NCBI GenBank assembly: GCA_028275265.1
Contig: JAPWUZ010000055.1
Span: forward strand, 1 to 11,680
DNA length: 11,680 nt
Direction: 5' to 3'
Origin: Armatimonadota bacterium
GTDB taxonomy: Bacteria; Armatimonadota; HRBIN16
Below the pieces are notes generated by a model. The model saw only the letters and a list, made by a program, of their open reading frames with translations, was not told the origin of the DNA and made no database searches. Made by a program: the position numbers and the translations under genes. Below are positions 1 to 6,634 of the stretch, in pieces (within the stretch, counting starts at the first letter, position 1; the number at the start of each line of letters is the position of its first letter).

Positions 1-330
1 CTCATACAGCAGCTGCCCCTTCTCCAGAATCTCTTGCCGAACGAAGCCGCGCTCCTGCGTTAGGCGGTCGAACTCCTCCGGAGTATAGACTAAGACGTCT
101 ACGCCGACGCGCGGGTGCAGTAGTTGCAACACCTCACGGATGCGGTCCAGAAAGCGCAGGGAGGTCTCTTTCACGACCACAAGGTCTACATCGGACCACT
201 CATCGACCTCCCCTGTCGCCAGCGAGCCAAACAGAAGGATGTGCTGCGGGTTATAGTTCTCGATTAAAAGACGAACCCAGCGCCCCAGCTCGGCCTCCAG
301 CAAGGTGCGACGTTCCTCTGCATTCATCAT
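1..330 (-). CDS. MNT-type nucleotidyltransferase (partial, C-terminus off the left edge)
   Basis: This is an open minus-strand frame of 110 residues with no stop before the window edge. It shows the minimal nucleotidyltransferase signature: an LFGS motif with G35-S36, followed by acidic residues D47 and D49 in SDVDL, and a third aspartate (D78) in a hydrophobic strand (VGVDVLVY). These are the metal- and nucleotide-binding positions of the Pol-beta superfamily. The residues after D78 (TPEEF, then RQEILEKGQLLYE) resemble the usual C-terminal end of MNT proteins, so little is probably missing. Known MNT proteins often pair with a HEPN partner as a toxin-antitoxin module; such a partner would lie to the left, outside the window. 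Two ATGs are adjacent (330 and 327), with a G-rich GGGGGTG sequence just upstream. Family assignment is firm; target and partner are unknown. Confidence 0.85.
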   Translation of the reverse strand, partial: MMNAEERRTLLEAELGRWVRLLIENYNPQHILLFGSLATGEVDEWSDVDLVVVKETSLRFLDRIREVLQLLHPRVGVDVLVYTPEEFDRLTQERGFVRQEILEKGQLLYE

Positions 331-365
331 GACACCCCCTGCGTGGCGCGGAACCCTCTATCGGT

Positions 366-394
366 ATTATACTCCGCCGCTATGCTCATGGCGA
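366..394 (-). promoter_or_regulatory. Sigma-70-type promoter of the nucleotidyltransferase gene
   Basis: Read on the minus strand, a perfect -10 hexamer TATAAT (371-366) lies 17 bases after TCGCCA (394-389), which matches TTGACA at 4 of 6 positions. It is about 35 bases upstream of the nucleotidyltransferase start, and its -35 lies in the last codons of the DprA-like gene. The gene therefore probably has its own transcript in addition to any readthrough. Confidence 0.6.
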
Positions 395-1285
395 GGGTGT
401 CTCCTCCATCAACCGCTTGACGCCATCGGAAATGGTTCCGTCGGGGGCTTTCCAGACCTCGATGCGCTTGCCCAGCTGCTTTGCCCGCCGACAGAGGCGT
501 TCCATGACACCTCCCGCTCGCACCCAGACCGCAAACACCACATCCGCCAGCGCGAATACCAGTTCGTCCCTGCGCTGATTGTGCAAGCCCAGGCTGCCCG
601 CCTGCAAGGGGAACGGCGACAGCACCAGGTCACGGTCGGTGCGGAACTCCAGTTCATACAACCTCGCTGCCGGGAACAGTGGACGGTTCAAATCTTCGCC
701 CAGCGCGTCGAGCAGCCCCCTGTCCAGCACCGTCACCGAGGGCTTTTCCGCCCGAACCGCCGCGATGGCGACTCGTTGATAGGACGGCGTGTTGTGCCCG
801 GTGACGGGGATGCCGCCTTCGTGCATTGCCTGCCGGGTAATCTCGTCTACTGCCTCCAGCGCCAGATGGGGTGCGCCGCGCGAGCAAGCGACCGCGAAAC
901 GCCAGCCTTCCTGTAACAGATGGAGTGCCCCATGCGCGAAAAGCACCGGTGGCGGCTGTTCGCAGAAGGCTTCGAGCGCGAGCGGATACAGCCGGTGCTG
1001 TGCAGTCAGCACCTCCACGCCGTGCCGCCGCACCAGTGCGTGCATCTGCCCAAACCGCTTCCACCAGGTCGGATTGGGTTCGGTCAGTGCCTGCGCTGCC
1101 TGTGGCGAAAGCCCCCACTCCTGTTGCAACGTCTCCAGCGGGGTGGACAGGAACTCGTACACAGACACCCGCGACCGCGCCCAGCGGTGCAGCACCTGTG
1201 CGATTTGACGCTCCCCCAGATGCGGCACACAGGTCAATAACAGGGCGAACCGGGAGGGCAACCAGTCTCGTTTCGCGGAAGCCAT
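386..1285 (-). CDS. Divergent DprA/Smf-like protein
   Basis: The 299-residue product has the layout of DprA (Smf), the RecA loader on single-stranded DNA in natural transformation. An N-terminal HhH/SAM-like helical region (about 8-75, with LLLTCVPHLGERQI) is followed by the family's YPLALEAFCEQPPPVLFAHG block (100-119) and a Rossmann-like region (about 128-285). In that region the usual motifs are strongly altered. The GSR segment reads VACSRGAP (132-139), the SGxAxGID segment reads VTGHNTPSYQRVA (161-173), the FPxRN segment reads LHNQRRDELV (234-243), and the SGsl segment reads RAGGVMERL (256-264). Loss of the canonical motifs suggests a specialised paralogue or another SLOG/LOG-fold protein rather than the main competence DprA. 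The start at 1285 (MASAKRDWLPS) fits where the family begins; an in-frame ATG at 1363 would add 26 residues without family resemblance. Confidence 0.7.
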   Translation of the reverse strand: MASAKRDWLPSRFALLLTCVPHLGERQIAQVLHRWARSRVSVYEFLSTPLETLQQEWGLSPQAAQALTEPNPTWWKRFGQMHALVRRHGVEVLTAQHRLYPLALEAFCEQPPPVLFAHGALHLLQEGWRFAVACSRGAPHLALEAVDEITRQAMHEGGIPVTGHNTPSYQRVAIAAVRAEKPSVTVLDRGLLDALGEDLNRPLFPAARLYELEFRTDRDLVLSPFPLQAGSLGLHNQRRDELVFALADVVFAVWVRAGGVMERLCRRAKQLGKRIEVWKAPDGTISDGVKRLMEETPSP

Positions 1286-1317
1286 AGCGCTGTCTCTATT
1301 CCCCGTATGCACCGTGT

Positions 1318-1334
1318 TCTCCTGCGGCAGGAGA
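1318..1334. promoter_or_regulatory. 17-base perfect palindrome, candidate operator
   Basis: TCTCCTGCGGCAGGAGA has two exact 8-base arms around one central base. It lies in the 110-base gap between the divergently transcribed DprA-like and SDR genes, where a regulator of either could bind. No recognised regulator motif was matched. If the DprA-like gene instead started at 1363, the palindrome would be coding. By chance, one such palindrome in 11 kb is not very improbable. Confidence 0.35.
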
Positions 1335-1395
1335 GCGATATGCACAACCCGAAAAGGTGTCATGAAGGCACTGACATGGAGGAACCGTTGAGAAG

Positions 1396-2286
1396 ATGCG
1401 TGTGTTAATCACGGGAGGAGCGGGTAAGCTCGCCCAGTATGTGGCACAGGCGCTGTGCGACAGACATGAGGTGATACTGACGGATAAAAACCCGTTGCCG
1501 GAAGGCTGTGAGGACGTGCGCAAGCACATGCCGTTCCTGCAGGGGGATTTGACCCACAAGGAGCACTGCTTTCGCGTGACGGAAGGGATAGACGCCATCG
1601 CGCATCTGGGGGCTATCGCCGGTGCAGGACCCGATACCTTTATGGTGAACACGGTCAGCACGTGGAACCTGTACGAAGCTGCACAGGCGCACGGCGTGAA
1701 GCGCGTCGCGCTTGCCAGCAGTATCAACGCGCTCGGCTTGGGACCGTACCGCATTTCGGAGAAAGGGTTCCCGTTGCAGCGGTTACCAATAGACGAAGAA
1801 CAACTCGCCGACCCGCAGGACAACTACTCCCTGTCCAAGTACGTCAACGAGCTGACGGCGCGTGCGTTTTTCAGCGCATACGGTATCCGCACACACTGCC
1901 TGCGCCTGTGCGGCATCTGGCGACCGGAGTGGTTCGAGACCTACCGCCCTCGCCCACTGGAACAGCTGAAACGCCCGAATCACGAGGGTTATCTGGTGAG
2001 CACGTGGCACTACGTGCATTCGGTGGATGCGGCAGAGGCGTTTCGGCTTTCACTGGAAGCGGACGACGCGCCCGGCTTTGCCGTCTACTATGTGGTGGCG
2101 CCGTCCACCAACCGCCCCGAGCCGACAAGGGACCTGATTGTCCGTTTCCTGCCGCAGTGGCTGCCGCTGGCGGAAGGGATTACAGGCAGACGGGGGCTGT
2201 ATAGCACCACAAAGATCGGACGCGAGCTGGGCTGGCAGGCGCGCTACCTGTTGCCCGAAGAGCATCTGAAAGGAGGCACGCCATGA
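1396..2286 (+). CDS. Extended SDR, NAD-dependent epimerase/dehydratase (uronate-dehydrogenase-like)
   Basis: A 296-residue extended short-chain dehydrogenase/reductase. Visible motifs are an N-terminal TGGAGKLA dinucleotide-binding loop (residues 6-13), an acidic residue ending strand 2 (D30, typical of NAD preference), the conserved HLGAIAG stretch (70-76), SSINALG (108-114) carrying the catalytic Ser, and YSLSK (144-148) with catalytic Tyr144 and Lys148. The order HLG, NLYEAAQAHG, ASSINALG, YSLSK and a later STWHYVHSVDAAEAF resembles uronate dehydrogenases and UDP-sugar epimerases; length fits the family. The start is preceded by GAGG about 10 bases upstream. Its stop overlaps the ATG of the ManD-type gene (ATGA), so the two are translationally coupled. 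Inference: it oxidises or reduces a sugar acid or its precursor in the same pathway. The exact substrate cannot be read from sequence. Confidence 0.82.
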   Translation: MRVLITGGAGKLAQYVAQALCDRHEVILTDKNPLPEGCEDVRKHMPFLQGDLTHKEHCFRVTEGIDAIAHLGAIAGAGPDTFMVNTVSTWNLYEAAQAHGVKRVALASSINALGLGPYRISEKGFPLQRLPIDEEQLADPQDNYSLSKYVNELTARAFFSAYGIRTHCLRLCGIWRPEWFETYRPRPLEQLKRPNHEGYLVSTWHYVHSVDAAEAFRLSLEADDAPGFAVYYVVAPSTNRPEPTRDLIVRFLPQWLPLAEGITGRRGLYSTTKIGRELGWQARYLLPEEHLKGGTP

Positions 2287-3470
2287 AAATCACCGAAGTG
2301 CGCGTTATTCTCACCTGCCCGGGGCGCAACTACGTGTTGGTGAAGGTGCTGACCGACGAAGGGGTGTACGGTGTTGGGGACGGCACACTCAACGGCAGCG
2401 AACTCGCGGCTGCCGCCGCTATCGAACACCTGTCGCATCTGCTCATCGGCATGGACCCACAGCGCATCGAGGACATCTGGTATTTCCTGTACCACCACAC
2501 CTACTGGCGGGGAGGACCGGTGTATGCGGCGGCAATCGGCGCGATAGACATCGCCCTGTGGGACATCAAGGGCAAAATCGCCGGAATGCCGGTGTATCAG
2601 CTGCTTGGTGGCGCAGCGCGGGATAAGGTGCTCTGTTACGGACACGCCGGAGGGCGCAGTCCACAGGAGGTGGAAGAGAGCGTGCGCCGCCTGCAGGCGA
2701 AAGGATACAGGGTTATCCGCGCACAGATAGGAGGCTATGGTGGTTCAGGCATGGTGCGCACGGAGCCGTCGCCGCGCCCCGGCATTCCGCCCACTCAGTA
2801 CTTTGACCCCACGCCCTACATGCTGGAACATGTGAAGTTGTTTGAGTACCTGCGCAAGCAGCTGGGTGATTCGATCGAGCTGTGTCACGACGTGCACGAA
2901 CAGCTCACGCCGATTCAGGCGGCTTGGCTGGCGAAGCAGCTGGAGCCTTATCGGCTGTTCTTCCTGGAAGACCCCCTGCCGCCCGAGCAAATCCAGAGCT
3001 TTGCGCTGGTGCGGCAGGCTTCCACCACTCCGCTGGCAATGGGCGAGATCGTGCATAACCGCTATGATGCGCTGCCCTTGCTGCAGAATCGATGGATTGA
3101 TTACCTGCGCTGCGCCCCAATGCATATCGGGGGCATCACGGAGATGCGCAAAGTGGCTGCGGTAGCCGAAACGTTCGGAGTACGCATGGCGTTTCATGGC
3201 GCGGCGGATTTGGGACCGATTGCGCAGGCGGCGGCGGTGCACCTGGATATGGTCATACCCAACTTCGGCGTGCAGGAGTGGGTGACGTTTCCCGAAGAGG
3301 CATACGAGGTGATGCCGGGGGCATGTGAATTCCGAGACGGCTACGCGTATCCCCCCGAGCGCCCGGGCATCGGGCTGGACATCAACGAGGAGTTAGCAGC
3401 AAGGTATCCCTACCAGCGGGCGTTCATGCCCCTTGTGCGACGCGAAGACGGGACGATGCACAGGTATTAA
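2283..3470 (+). CDS. manD: D-mannonate dehydratase family protein (enolase superfamily, RspA/ManD)
   Basis: The 395-residue product matches the ManD/RspA subgroup along its length: N-terminal ITEVRVILTCPGRNYV, GDGTLNG (32-38), LIGMDPQRIEDIW (54-66), YWRGGPV, ALWDIKGKIAGMPVYQLLGG (91-110) and C-terminal REDGTM (387-392). The barrel carries D203 and H205 (HDVH), E229 (LED) and E255 (MGEI), plus R146 (RAQ), FHGA at 304-307 and QEW at 331-333. These align with the three metal ligands, catalytic His and catalytic Arg known in ManD. The loop after R146 is about six residues shorter than in characterised ManDs, with Y152 the probable equivalent of the catalytic Tyr. Known members dehydrate D-mannonate (some also D-gluconate) to 2-keto-3-deoxygluconate; others have little activity. 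Start is fixed by the ATGA overlap with the SDR. Confidence 0.88.
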   Translation: MKITEVRVILTCPGRNYVLVKVLTDEGVYGVGDGTLNGSELAAAAAIEHLSHLLIGMDPQRIEDIWYFLYHHTYWRGGPVYAAAIGAIDIALWDIKGKIAGMPVYQLLGGAARDKVLCYGHAGGRSPQEVEESVRRLQAKGYRVIRAQIGGYGGSGMVRTEPSPRPGIPPTQYFDPTPYMLEHVKLFEYLRKQLGDSIELCHDVHEQLTPIQAAWLAKQLEPYRLFFLEDPLPPEQIQSFALVRQASTTPLAMGEIVHNRYDALPLLQNRWIDYLRCAPMHIGGITEMRKVAAVAETFGVRMAFHGAADLGPIAQAAAVHLDMVIPNFGVQEWVTFPEEAYEVMPGACEFRDGYAYPPERPGIGLDINEELAARYPYQRAFMPLVRREDGTMHRY

Positions 3471-3605
3471 CAGATGCGCGGAAGATGTGAATGAACGGAT
3501 GAGGCACTGTCCGATACGTGGTGGAACCTCCCCTCAGAGGACAACACGGAAGGCGGTGTGGTGTCTTTATCGATGGAACGTGCAATGGCAGGAGGTGAGG
3601 TGTCG

Positions 3606-3905
3606 ATGTCGGTGAAGCCACCCAAACCGATGCAAACCGGTGAGTATCCCAGTTCACGTGCAATCCTCGCGCTGGTATTCGGGATACTGGGGCTGTTAAG
3701 CATGGGGCTGTTTGCCATACCGGCGTGGATACTCGGCAGAGCGGAGCGAGAGGCTATCGACCGCGGTGCATCTCCCGAAGCGGGACGCGGTATGGCAGAG
3801 GCGGGATACATTCTGGGAATCATTGGCGTGGTGATGCTGGTGATTGCCGCCCTGTTCGTGCTGGGCTGGATAGCCCTTATCCTGTACGCCATCTTTCGCG
3901 GGTAA
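3606..3905 (+). CDS. Small DUF4190-like membrane protein
   Basis: A 99-residue protein with two hydrophobic segments (about residues 18-38, ILALVFGILGLLSMGLFAIP, and about 70-97, ILGIIGVVMLVIAALFVLGW). They are joined by a polar loop rich in charged residues (GRAEREAIDRGASPEAGRGMAEAG). The pattern, including an ILG turn and a GRGMAEAGYILGIIG entry into the second helix, matches the DUF4190 family of two-pass bacterial membrane proteins of unknown function. ATG 3606 is preferred because AGGAGGTGAG ends six bases upstream; an upstream GTG at 3558 in frame has no ribosome site. It stands alone, 135 bases after manD and about 290 before the capsid operon. Function is unknown. Confidence 0.72.
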   Translation: MSVKPPKPMQTGEYPSSRAILALVFGILGLLSMGLFAIPAWILGRAEREAIDRGASPEAGRGMAEAGYILGIIGVVMLVIAALFVLGWIALILYAIFRG

Positions 3906-4141
3906 CAAACGCGCCGTAACCTCAGGTTCTCTGTTCGATAACAGTTGCCCGTATCTGGCGGCTGTCGGGGGCAAGCACGACTCCTGCTGACTGCCGGCGC
4001 GACCCATTATATCATAAAATCCCGAACAGCCTTTCAACTGCGTAACTCTTGCACAAATAGAGTATCTCTTTCCTTCCCACCATCCCCTCGGCGAACCAGC
4101 CGAATCCGCCCCCGAACGCCTCACGTTCGACAAGGAATAAG
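3906..4141. other. Non-coding gap with small hairpins before the capsid operon
   Basis: No convincing gene is seen here on either strand. It holds two short inverted repeats close together: AACCT-C-AGGTT (3918-3928) and CTGTT-CGAT-AACAG (3931-3944). An A/T-rich island, ATTATATCATAAAAT (4006-4020), stands out in this GC-rich DNA. On the minus strand the island contains TATAAT and TATGAT, but the only TTGAAA (4037-4032) is spaced 20 or 15 bases away, so a promoter there is weak. No att-like repeat or tRNA fragment was recognised. Confidence 0.4.
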
Positions 4142-4170
4142 TTGACAAATGTATACTTTGTGCGTGTACA
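4142..4170 (+). promoter_or_regulatory. Candidate promoter of the capsid operon
   Basis: A perfect TTGACA (4142-4147) is followed after 17 bases by TGTACA (4165-4170), a weak -10 (3 of 6), just before the ribosome site of the first capsid gene. A better -10-like TATACT (4152-4157) lies nearby but lacks a well-spaced -35. An inverted repeat ACAAA-N7-TTTGT (4145-4161) overlaps the spacer and could be a repressor site. The short leader fits transcription starting here rather than far upstream. Confidence 0.42.
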
Positions 4171-4191
4171 GGGTGGAAGGAGGTGAGCGCA

Positions 4192-4965
4192 ATGGAAGTG
4201 GAACGCGAGGCGAAGCTGTTCGAAGCGGGTTCCTACCCCGACAAGGGATTGGATGTCGGCGAAGAGCAGCTGCAGGCACTGGTGGACAGCTTCAGTACGC
4301 CGGTTCCGCTGATGCTCGAACACCTGCCGCAGGGCTGGCAAATCGGTCATCTGAAGGCGTTATGGCGGCGGGGCAAGGAGCTGTTCGGACGGCTGGCGCT
4401 TTTGCCAGAGGCAGAGGCGTTGCTGAAGCGGCTGGGCATTCGCGGCATCAGCGTGGCGGTGACGCCTGACGTCAAGCGCATTGTGGAGGTGTCGGTCACG
4501 GCAACGCCGCGTGTGGCAGATGCGCGTTTGCTAAGCGCAAATGCAGTGACGTTTTCGGGAGAGATTTTGCTGACGGAGGTGACGGCGTTGGAACAGGATA
4601 TGGAGACGTTACGCCGGCGGGCGGAGGCGGCGGAGTTCGCGCTGCGCGAGCGGGAGGTGGAAGAGACCCTTCAGCGGTGGTTGCGTGTGGGCAAGCTGAC
4701 GCCTGCGGTGCGTGAGATGGCAAAGACGCTATTGCTACAGGGCACGCAGGCGGTGACCTTTGCAGGTGGCAATGCCAGCGTGGCGGAGGTGTTTTTCCGC
4801 TTCGTGGAGGCGTTGCCGCCGATGGTGCGCTTTGGGGAGGTAGCACCTGCAGGCGATGAGGAGCAGCCGTTGAGCACAGAGCAGGAGGCTTTTTTACGCA
4901 AGTACTGGGGCGACCTTTCGCCCGAACAGATTGCCCGCTACATTCGCGAAGGAAGGAGGCGATAG
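4192..4965 (+). CDS. Mu I-like phage head maturation protease/scaffold
   Basis: A 257-residue protein resembling the Mu gpI-type prohead protease and scaffold. The N-terminal part has a phage-protease pattern: LFEAGSYPDKGLDV (9-22), VPLMLEH (38-44), GWQIGHLKAL (48-57), then GRLALLPEAEALLKRLGIRGISVAV (66-90). H44 and S87 are candidate catalytic residues by analogy with herpesvirus/HK97-type prohead proteases; this is inference. Residues about 127-165 are a charged, Leu/Glu/Arg-rich helix likely to form a coiled coil, as expected of a scaffold fused to the protease, and the C-terminus is helical and basic. It would direct assembly of the gpT-type capsid two genes downstream and then cleave scaffold. 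ATG 4192 is chosen because AAGGAGGTGAG sits 4-5 bases upstream; GTG 4183 lies inside that site. It is the first gene of the operon; the portal and terminase genes usually before it are absent. Confidence 0.78.
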   Translation: MEVEREAKLFEAGSYPDKGLDVGEEQLQALVDSFSTPVPLMLEHLPQGWQIGHLKALWRRGKELFGRLALLPEAEALLKRLGIRGISVAVTPDVKRIVEVSVTATPRVADARLLSANAVTFSGEILLTEVTALEQDMETLRRRAEAAEFALREREVEETLQRWLRVGKLTPAVREMAKTLLLQGTQAVTFAGGNASVAEVFFRFVEALPPMVRFGEVAPAGDEEQPLSTEQEAFLRKYWGDLSPEQIARYIREGRRR

Positions 4966-4968
4966 CAG

Positions 4969-5382
4969 ATGGCAGCGTTGACCGGAGCTTACGACCCACA
5001 GGACAAACCGGGCGAGCTGGTGAGCTACAGAGTGGGCGCGAATGCGGTCATCCACAAGGGCGCGCTGGTGAGCGTGCGCAGTGACGGTTACGCCTATCCG
5101 TCGCGCAGCGGCACGAGCAGTGATGTGTTTGTCGGCGTAGCGTTTGAGAGTGCGGACAACACGGGCGGCGCGGCTGGTGCCAAATCGGTGCGTGTGTGGA
5201 AGAGCGGTACCTACGTGTACAACGGAAGCGGCTTCACGCAAGCGAGCGTCGGGCAAGCCATGTATGCGGCGGACGATAACACGTTGACCACCACATCTAC
5301 CAACAACCAGCTGGTAGGTTACGTGGTGGAGGTGCTTTCGGCGACACAGGCGCGCATTCGGATTGACAACGCGGTGCGATAG
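4969..5382 (+). CDS. Phage capsid decoration protein (DUF2190-like)
   Basis: The 137-residue product is rich in beta strands and Gly/Ser/Thr and fits the DUF2190-type capsid decoration family. It reads DKPGELVSYRVGANAVIHKGALVSVRSDGYAYP near the N-terminus, then GVAFESADNTGGAAG (56-70), VRVWKSGTYVYN (73-84) and a final GYVVEVLSATQARIRI. Such proteins form trimers or spikes that stabilise the expanded capsid. In Mu-like phages this gene lies between the protease/scaffold and the major capsid protein, exactly as here. It starts three bases after the protease stop, with AAGGAGG 9 bases upstream. No signal peptide or membrane segment is present. Role assigned by family pattern plus position. Confidence 0.75.
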   Translation: MAALTGAYDPQDKPGELVSYRVGANAVIHKGALVSVRSDGYAYPSRSGTSSDVFVGVAFESADNTGGAAGAKSVRVWKSGTYVYNGSGFTQASVGQAMYAADDNTLTTTSTNNQLVGYVVEVLSATQARIRIDNAVR

Positions 5383-5393
5383 GAGGTAGAGCG

Positions 5394-6320
5394 ATGCCAG
5401 CAATTACCAGGAACGAGATGGGCTACTTGCTGGAGGCGGGGTTACGTGCGGACTTCTTTGAGGCATATCGCAGGCAGGTTGAGAACGCCGTCTACCCGCA
5501 GATTGCGACGGTAGTTCAGACCGAGCTGCCCGTACAGAAGTACGGCTGGCTTGGCAGCGTGCCCGCGATGCGCGAGTTCGTGGATGAGCGGATGCCAAGG
5601 GGGTTACGCGCCTACAACTACGCCATTCAGGATACAGTGTGGGAGAGCACCATCGCTGTAGAGCGGCGCGCGATTGAGGACGAGCAGATTGGGGCGATTC
5701 GGCTGCGTGTGCAGGATTTGGGGCGCGAGGCGGCGCGACACAAGGACTTTCTGGTCGTTAAGGCGTTGCTGGATGGGTTCACAGCGCCCTGCTATGACGG
5801 ACAGCCCCTGTTTTCGAACGCACACTCGGAGGGCGATAGCGGCACCCAGAACAACACCACCACCCAGCCGTTGAATCCCGACAGTTTACAAAGCGCCATT
5901 TCCAGCATGATGCTTTTCAAGGACGACCAGGGTGTGCCTCTGGGCATCTTGCCGGATACGTTGCTGGTGGGTCCACGCTTGCGCTGGACGGCGATGGAGC
6001 TGCTGGAGTCGCAGGTAGTGGTGGTCAAATCGGGTTCCGGCGACAACACACCCTACCGGAACGTGTTGCAGGGTGCGCTGCGGCTGGTGGTCAGCCCATA
6101 TATCACGGGTAATCAATGGTTTGTGCTGGATACCAGCCGGGCGGTGCGCGCGGTGATTCTGCAGGAGCGGGCGGACGTGCCTGTGGAGTTCTCGGCGTTA
6201 GAGGACCCGTCGGTCAGCGAGAGCGTGTTCCTGCGGGATGTAGTGTACTACGGTGCGCGGGCGCGTTATGGCGTGGGCTACGGCTTGTGGCAGACGGCTT
6301 TCGGCAGCAACGCCAGCTAA
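5394..6320 (+). CDS. Mu gpT-like major capsid protein
   Basis: A 308-residue protein with the marks of the Mu gpT major head subunit family. These include YGWLGSVPAMREFVDER (50-66), AYNYAIQDTVWESTIAVERRAIEDEQIG (73-100), LGREAARHKDFLVVKALLDGF (109-129), CYDGQPLFSNAH (133-144), a Gly/Ser/Asn/Thr-rich loop (146-158), and the C-terminal domain with PDTLLVGPRLRW and VVSPYI. This is an HK97-fold shell protein and the length is normal for gpT. AGGAGGT lies 7 bases before the ATG. The preceding protease/scaffold and decoration genes agree with the call. No frameshift or internal stop, so selection seems to have kept it intact. A strong hairpin follows the stop. Confidence 0.9.
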   Translation: MPAITRNEMGYLLEAGLRADFFEAYRRQVENAVYPQIATVVQTELPVQKYGWLGSVPAMREFVDERMPRGLRAYNYAIQDTVWESTIAVERRAIEDEQIGAIRLRVQDLGREAARHKDFLVVKALLDGFTAPCYDGQPLFSNAHSEGDSGTQNNTTTQPLNPDSLQSAISSMMLFKDDQGVPLGILPDTLLVGPRLRWTAMELLESQVVVVKSGSGDNTPYRNVLQGALRLVVSPYITGNQWFVLDTSRAVRAVILQERADVPVEFSALEDPSVSESVFLRDVVYYGARARYGVGYGLWQTAFGSNAS

Positions 6321-6330
6321 TTCCCTTCTC

Positions 6331-6365
6331 TTCCCCCCTTTCCCAACAGCTGGGAGAGGGGGGAA
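6331..6365. repeat. Strong intercistronic hairpin after the major capsid gene
   Basis: TTCCCCCCTTTCCCA pairs with TGGGAGAGGGGGGAA across a five-base loop (ACAGC), giving a 15-pair stem with one G-U pair. It starts ten bases after the capsid stop and ends about ten bases before the ribosome site of the next gene. No T-run follows, so it is a poor intrinsic terminator; it could protect or process the capsid mRNA, or be a copy of an interspersed G-rich palindromic repeat like that at 8725-8803. Confidence 0.7.
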
Positions 6366-6385
6366 ACCGCAATGGAGGTGCACAG

Positions 6386-6631
6386 ATGGACATCGGCATT
6401 CAGGTGATGACACTCATTGGAGCCATGGTATCAGCGCAGTGGGCGTTTGCCAGGCTGACCCTGCGTGCTTTAGAGCGCATCATTCAGGCGCAGGAACAGA
6501 CGCTGCGGGAACATCTGGTGAGGCTGGAGCAGGCGGTGCGTGGCAATACCGAGGCGCTGCAGGCACTGAAGGAGACCCTTGCAGGTGTCAAACTGAACGG
6601 CATGCGACGGGTGACCGGTGGAAAGGAGTGA
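6386..6631 (+). CDS. Small protein with N-terminal membrane-like helix and coiled coil
   Basis: An 81-residue protein: a hydrophobic stretch (about 3-22, IGIQVMTLIGAMVSAQWAFA) followed by a long amphipathic helix (about 27-68) with Leu/Ile/Ala/Val at heptad-like positions, and a basic tail. This suggests one membrane-associated helix plus an oligomerising coiled coil, reminiscent of phage holin-associated or XhlA-like small proteins but with the membrane segment first. No family was recognised. The ATG at 6386 has GGAGGTG five bases upstream; the open frame extends further 5' through the capsid gene but without a better start. Its stop lies three bases before the next start, so it belongs to the operon. 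Its role may be lysis, membrane tethering or a structural part. Confidence 0.65.
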   Translation: MDIGIQVMTLIGAMVSAQWAFARLTLRALERIIQAQEQTLREHLVRLEQAVRGNTEALQALKETLAGVKLNGMRRVTGGKE

Positions 6632-6634
6632 GAG

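Noticed and set aside
4006..4037. Minus-strand promoter TTGAAA ... TATGAT/TATAAT
   Set aside because: Spacers of 15 or 20 bases are outside the usual range and no minus-strand gene lies downstream.
3696..4148. Minus-strand open frame of 150 codons across the DUF4190-like gene and its 3' gap
   Set aside because: It overlaps the DUF4190-like gene antisense, has no ribosome site, and its product shows no domain-like pattern.
4012..4350. Minus-strand open frame over the capsid operon start
   Set aside because: It is antisense to the promoter and the start of the protease gene, without a ribosome site or recognised family.
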